Below are positions 4,823-5,642 of a stretch of 5,642 nucleotides of DNA, piece by piece (position 1 is the first letter of the stretch; each line of letters opens with the position of its first letter). The notes under the pieces were generated by a model, which was not told where the DNA came from, searched no databases, and worked only from the letters and a program-made list of their open reading frames with translations. The DNA comes from G020348385 sp964580235 (lineage in GTDB: Bacteria; Acidobacteriota; Aminicenantia; Aminicenantales; Aminicenantaceae): assembly GCA_964580235.1 (NCBI GenBank), contig CAZOJY010000162.1, positions 1 through 5,642 on the forward strand, written 5' to 3'. The translations under genes were made by a program, and so were the position numbers.

Positions 4823-5642
4823 CTAATCGAGTTTAGTGAGCGTGATTTTGTATTTTAGCCAGTTCGACTGGCTTCCTGTTATGATCTGGCCGCTAACTAA
4901 AGGCAGCATCTCCCTCGATATGTAGCCGATGAACTCAGCCGAGTCGAACTCTTTTCGAGGACGCAGTCGCCCCAGATAGGATTTTAGGGGAAATAGGGAA
5001 TAACATTCCTTGGGATGGTATTCGGGCCATTTTAGCTGTACAGAATTGCCACTCATTTTTCCATCTAGCGCTTGGCCAATTAAATCCTCCGCATTCCAAG
5101 ATTCTTTGCATGGCATTTCGTCCCATCTGTAAAGATCCTGTCGATCGAAAACAACCACTGGATTGATTATTGCCGAGAAAATCTCGCCATCATAAAACTG
5201 CCTCGCTCCTCCTTTTCCGATGACGGAAAACTCGCCTATGAGTTTCCATTTATACTTCATGGCAACGGGTAATTCCTTGCTTTGGTTCTGAAGCTTCGAG
5301 TTTTTGATCGGGGGCTGTGTATTATCGATTTCTTCTCCCTCGATTCCAATCCTCCACAACTCCACGCCATCCAGTGTGAAATCTGTTTTCCAAGACACAT
5401 TCTGCTTCCCTCCAGCGTAGCTCTTGGGACCGAAACTGAATTTTCCTGTTGCCCCGTTCTTCAACTCGATTTTCGCTCCCGGCTGTTCTCCAGGCGCAAG
5501 AACATGAGGATCGAAAGTATCCTCATAGGGCTCCTTTTGGGTCCCCATCGGAGCGGGCGCATTGATGACGATCTCTCCCTTGCAGGGGATGTTCTGGTGC
5601 TTAAAATAGAATCTCAGAAATTTTCCTTCTTTTTTTCCAACT
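4823..5642 (-). CDS. Unrecognised protein, C-terminal part (start outside window)
   Basis: The frame is open from the stop at 4823-4825 to the window edge, giving at least 272 residues. The ATG at 5548 is internal in my view: 31 further in-frame sense codons lie before it, reading GKFLRFYFKHQNIPCKGEIV and onward, and no ribosome-binding site precedes it. No signal peptide or membrane segment is visible in this part. The sequence alternates short hydrophobic and polar stretches with many Gly, Lys and aromatic residues, e.g. TGKFSFGPKSY, VSWKTDFTLDG, MKYKWKLIGEFSVIG, NWLKYKITLTKLD, which suggests a beta-rich fold. Three Cys occur (in IPCKGE, MPCKES, PKECYS). I recognise no domain or catalytic motif. 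The large inverted repeat begins immediately after its stop codon, so the last residues could be a product of repeat insertion, though the final strand reads as natural protein. Confidence 0.72.
   Translation of the reverse strand, partial: VGKKEGKFLRFYFKHQNIPCKGEIVINAPAPMGTQKEPYEDTFDPHVLAPGEQPGAKIELKNGATGKFSFGPKSYAGGKQNVSWKTDFTLDGVELWRIGIEGEEIDNTQPPIKNSKLQNQSKELPVAMKYKWKLIGEFSVIGKGGARQFYDGEIFSAIINPVVVFDRQDLYRWDEMPCKESWNAEDLIGQALDGKMSGNSVQLKWPEYHPKECYSLFPLKSYLGRLRPRKEFDSAEFIGYISREMLPLVSGQIITGSQSNWLKYKITLTKLD

Overview
This 5.6-kb window is bacterial, with moderate GC and AT-rich intergenic gaps, and carries six protein-coding genes on both strands. Three proteins have Sec-type signal peptides and a fourth is a multi-pass membrane protein, so most of the window serves the cell envelope. 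The mix (secreted C45-type Ntn hydrolase, DUF1579 protein, small DUF3471-like protein, and inverted repeats built on GGGGACAG) recalls environmental Gram-negative lineages such as Candidatus Aminicenantes/Acidobacteriota or deltaproteobacteria. That placement is inference from gene flavour; no rRNA or marker gene is present.

Layout. 1-146: gap with a diverged copy of a GGGGACAG repeat and a sigma70-like promoter. 147-575 (+): Nudix hydrolase. 576-786: gap with a five-codon ORF behind a strong Shine-Dalgarno sequence and a 9-bp dyad. 787-2040 (+): secreted C45/penicillin-acyltransferase-like hydrolase with a complete catalytic set. 2045-2440 (-): small secreted DUF3471-like protein, convergent with the hydrolase across 4 bp. 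2523-3101 (-): secreted DUF1579 protein. 3102-3378: gap holding the promoter of the DUF1579 gene, a dyad over its -10, a long imperfect hairpin and a cluster of short dyads including a probable terminator. 3379-4584 (-): four-helix membrane protein with paired LPAC motifs and an acidic tail, with a good promoter upstream. 4585-4822: gap dominated by a perfect 30-bp inverted repeat. 4823-5642 (-): C-terminal part of an unrecognised protein whose start is outside the window.

How they relate. The two small secreted minus-strand genes (DUF1579, then DUF3471-like) may be co-transcribed. The hydrolase converges on them and probably acts in the same periplasmic or extracellular space, but nothing shows a shared pathway. 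The Nudix enzyme is a cytoplasmic housekeeping-type protein with its own promoter. I see no CRISPR array, toxin-antitoxin pair, phage module or recognisable defence system. The most distinctive non-coding structure is the family of GGGGACAG repeats, one excellent copy and one or two degraded ones.
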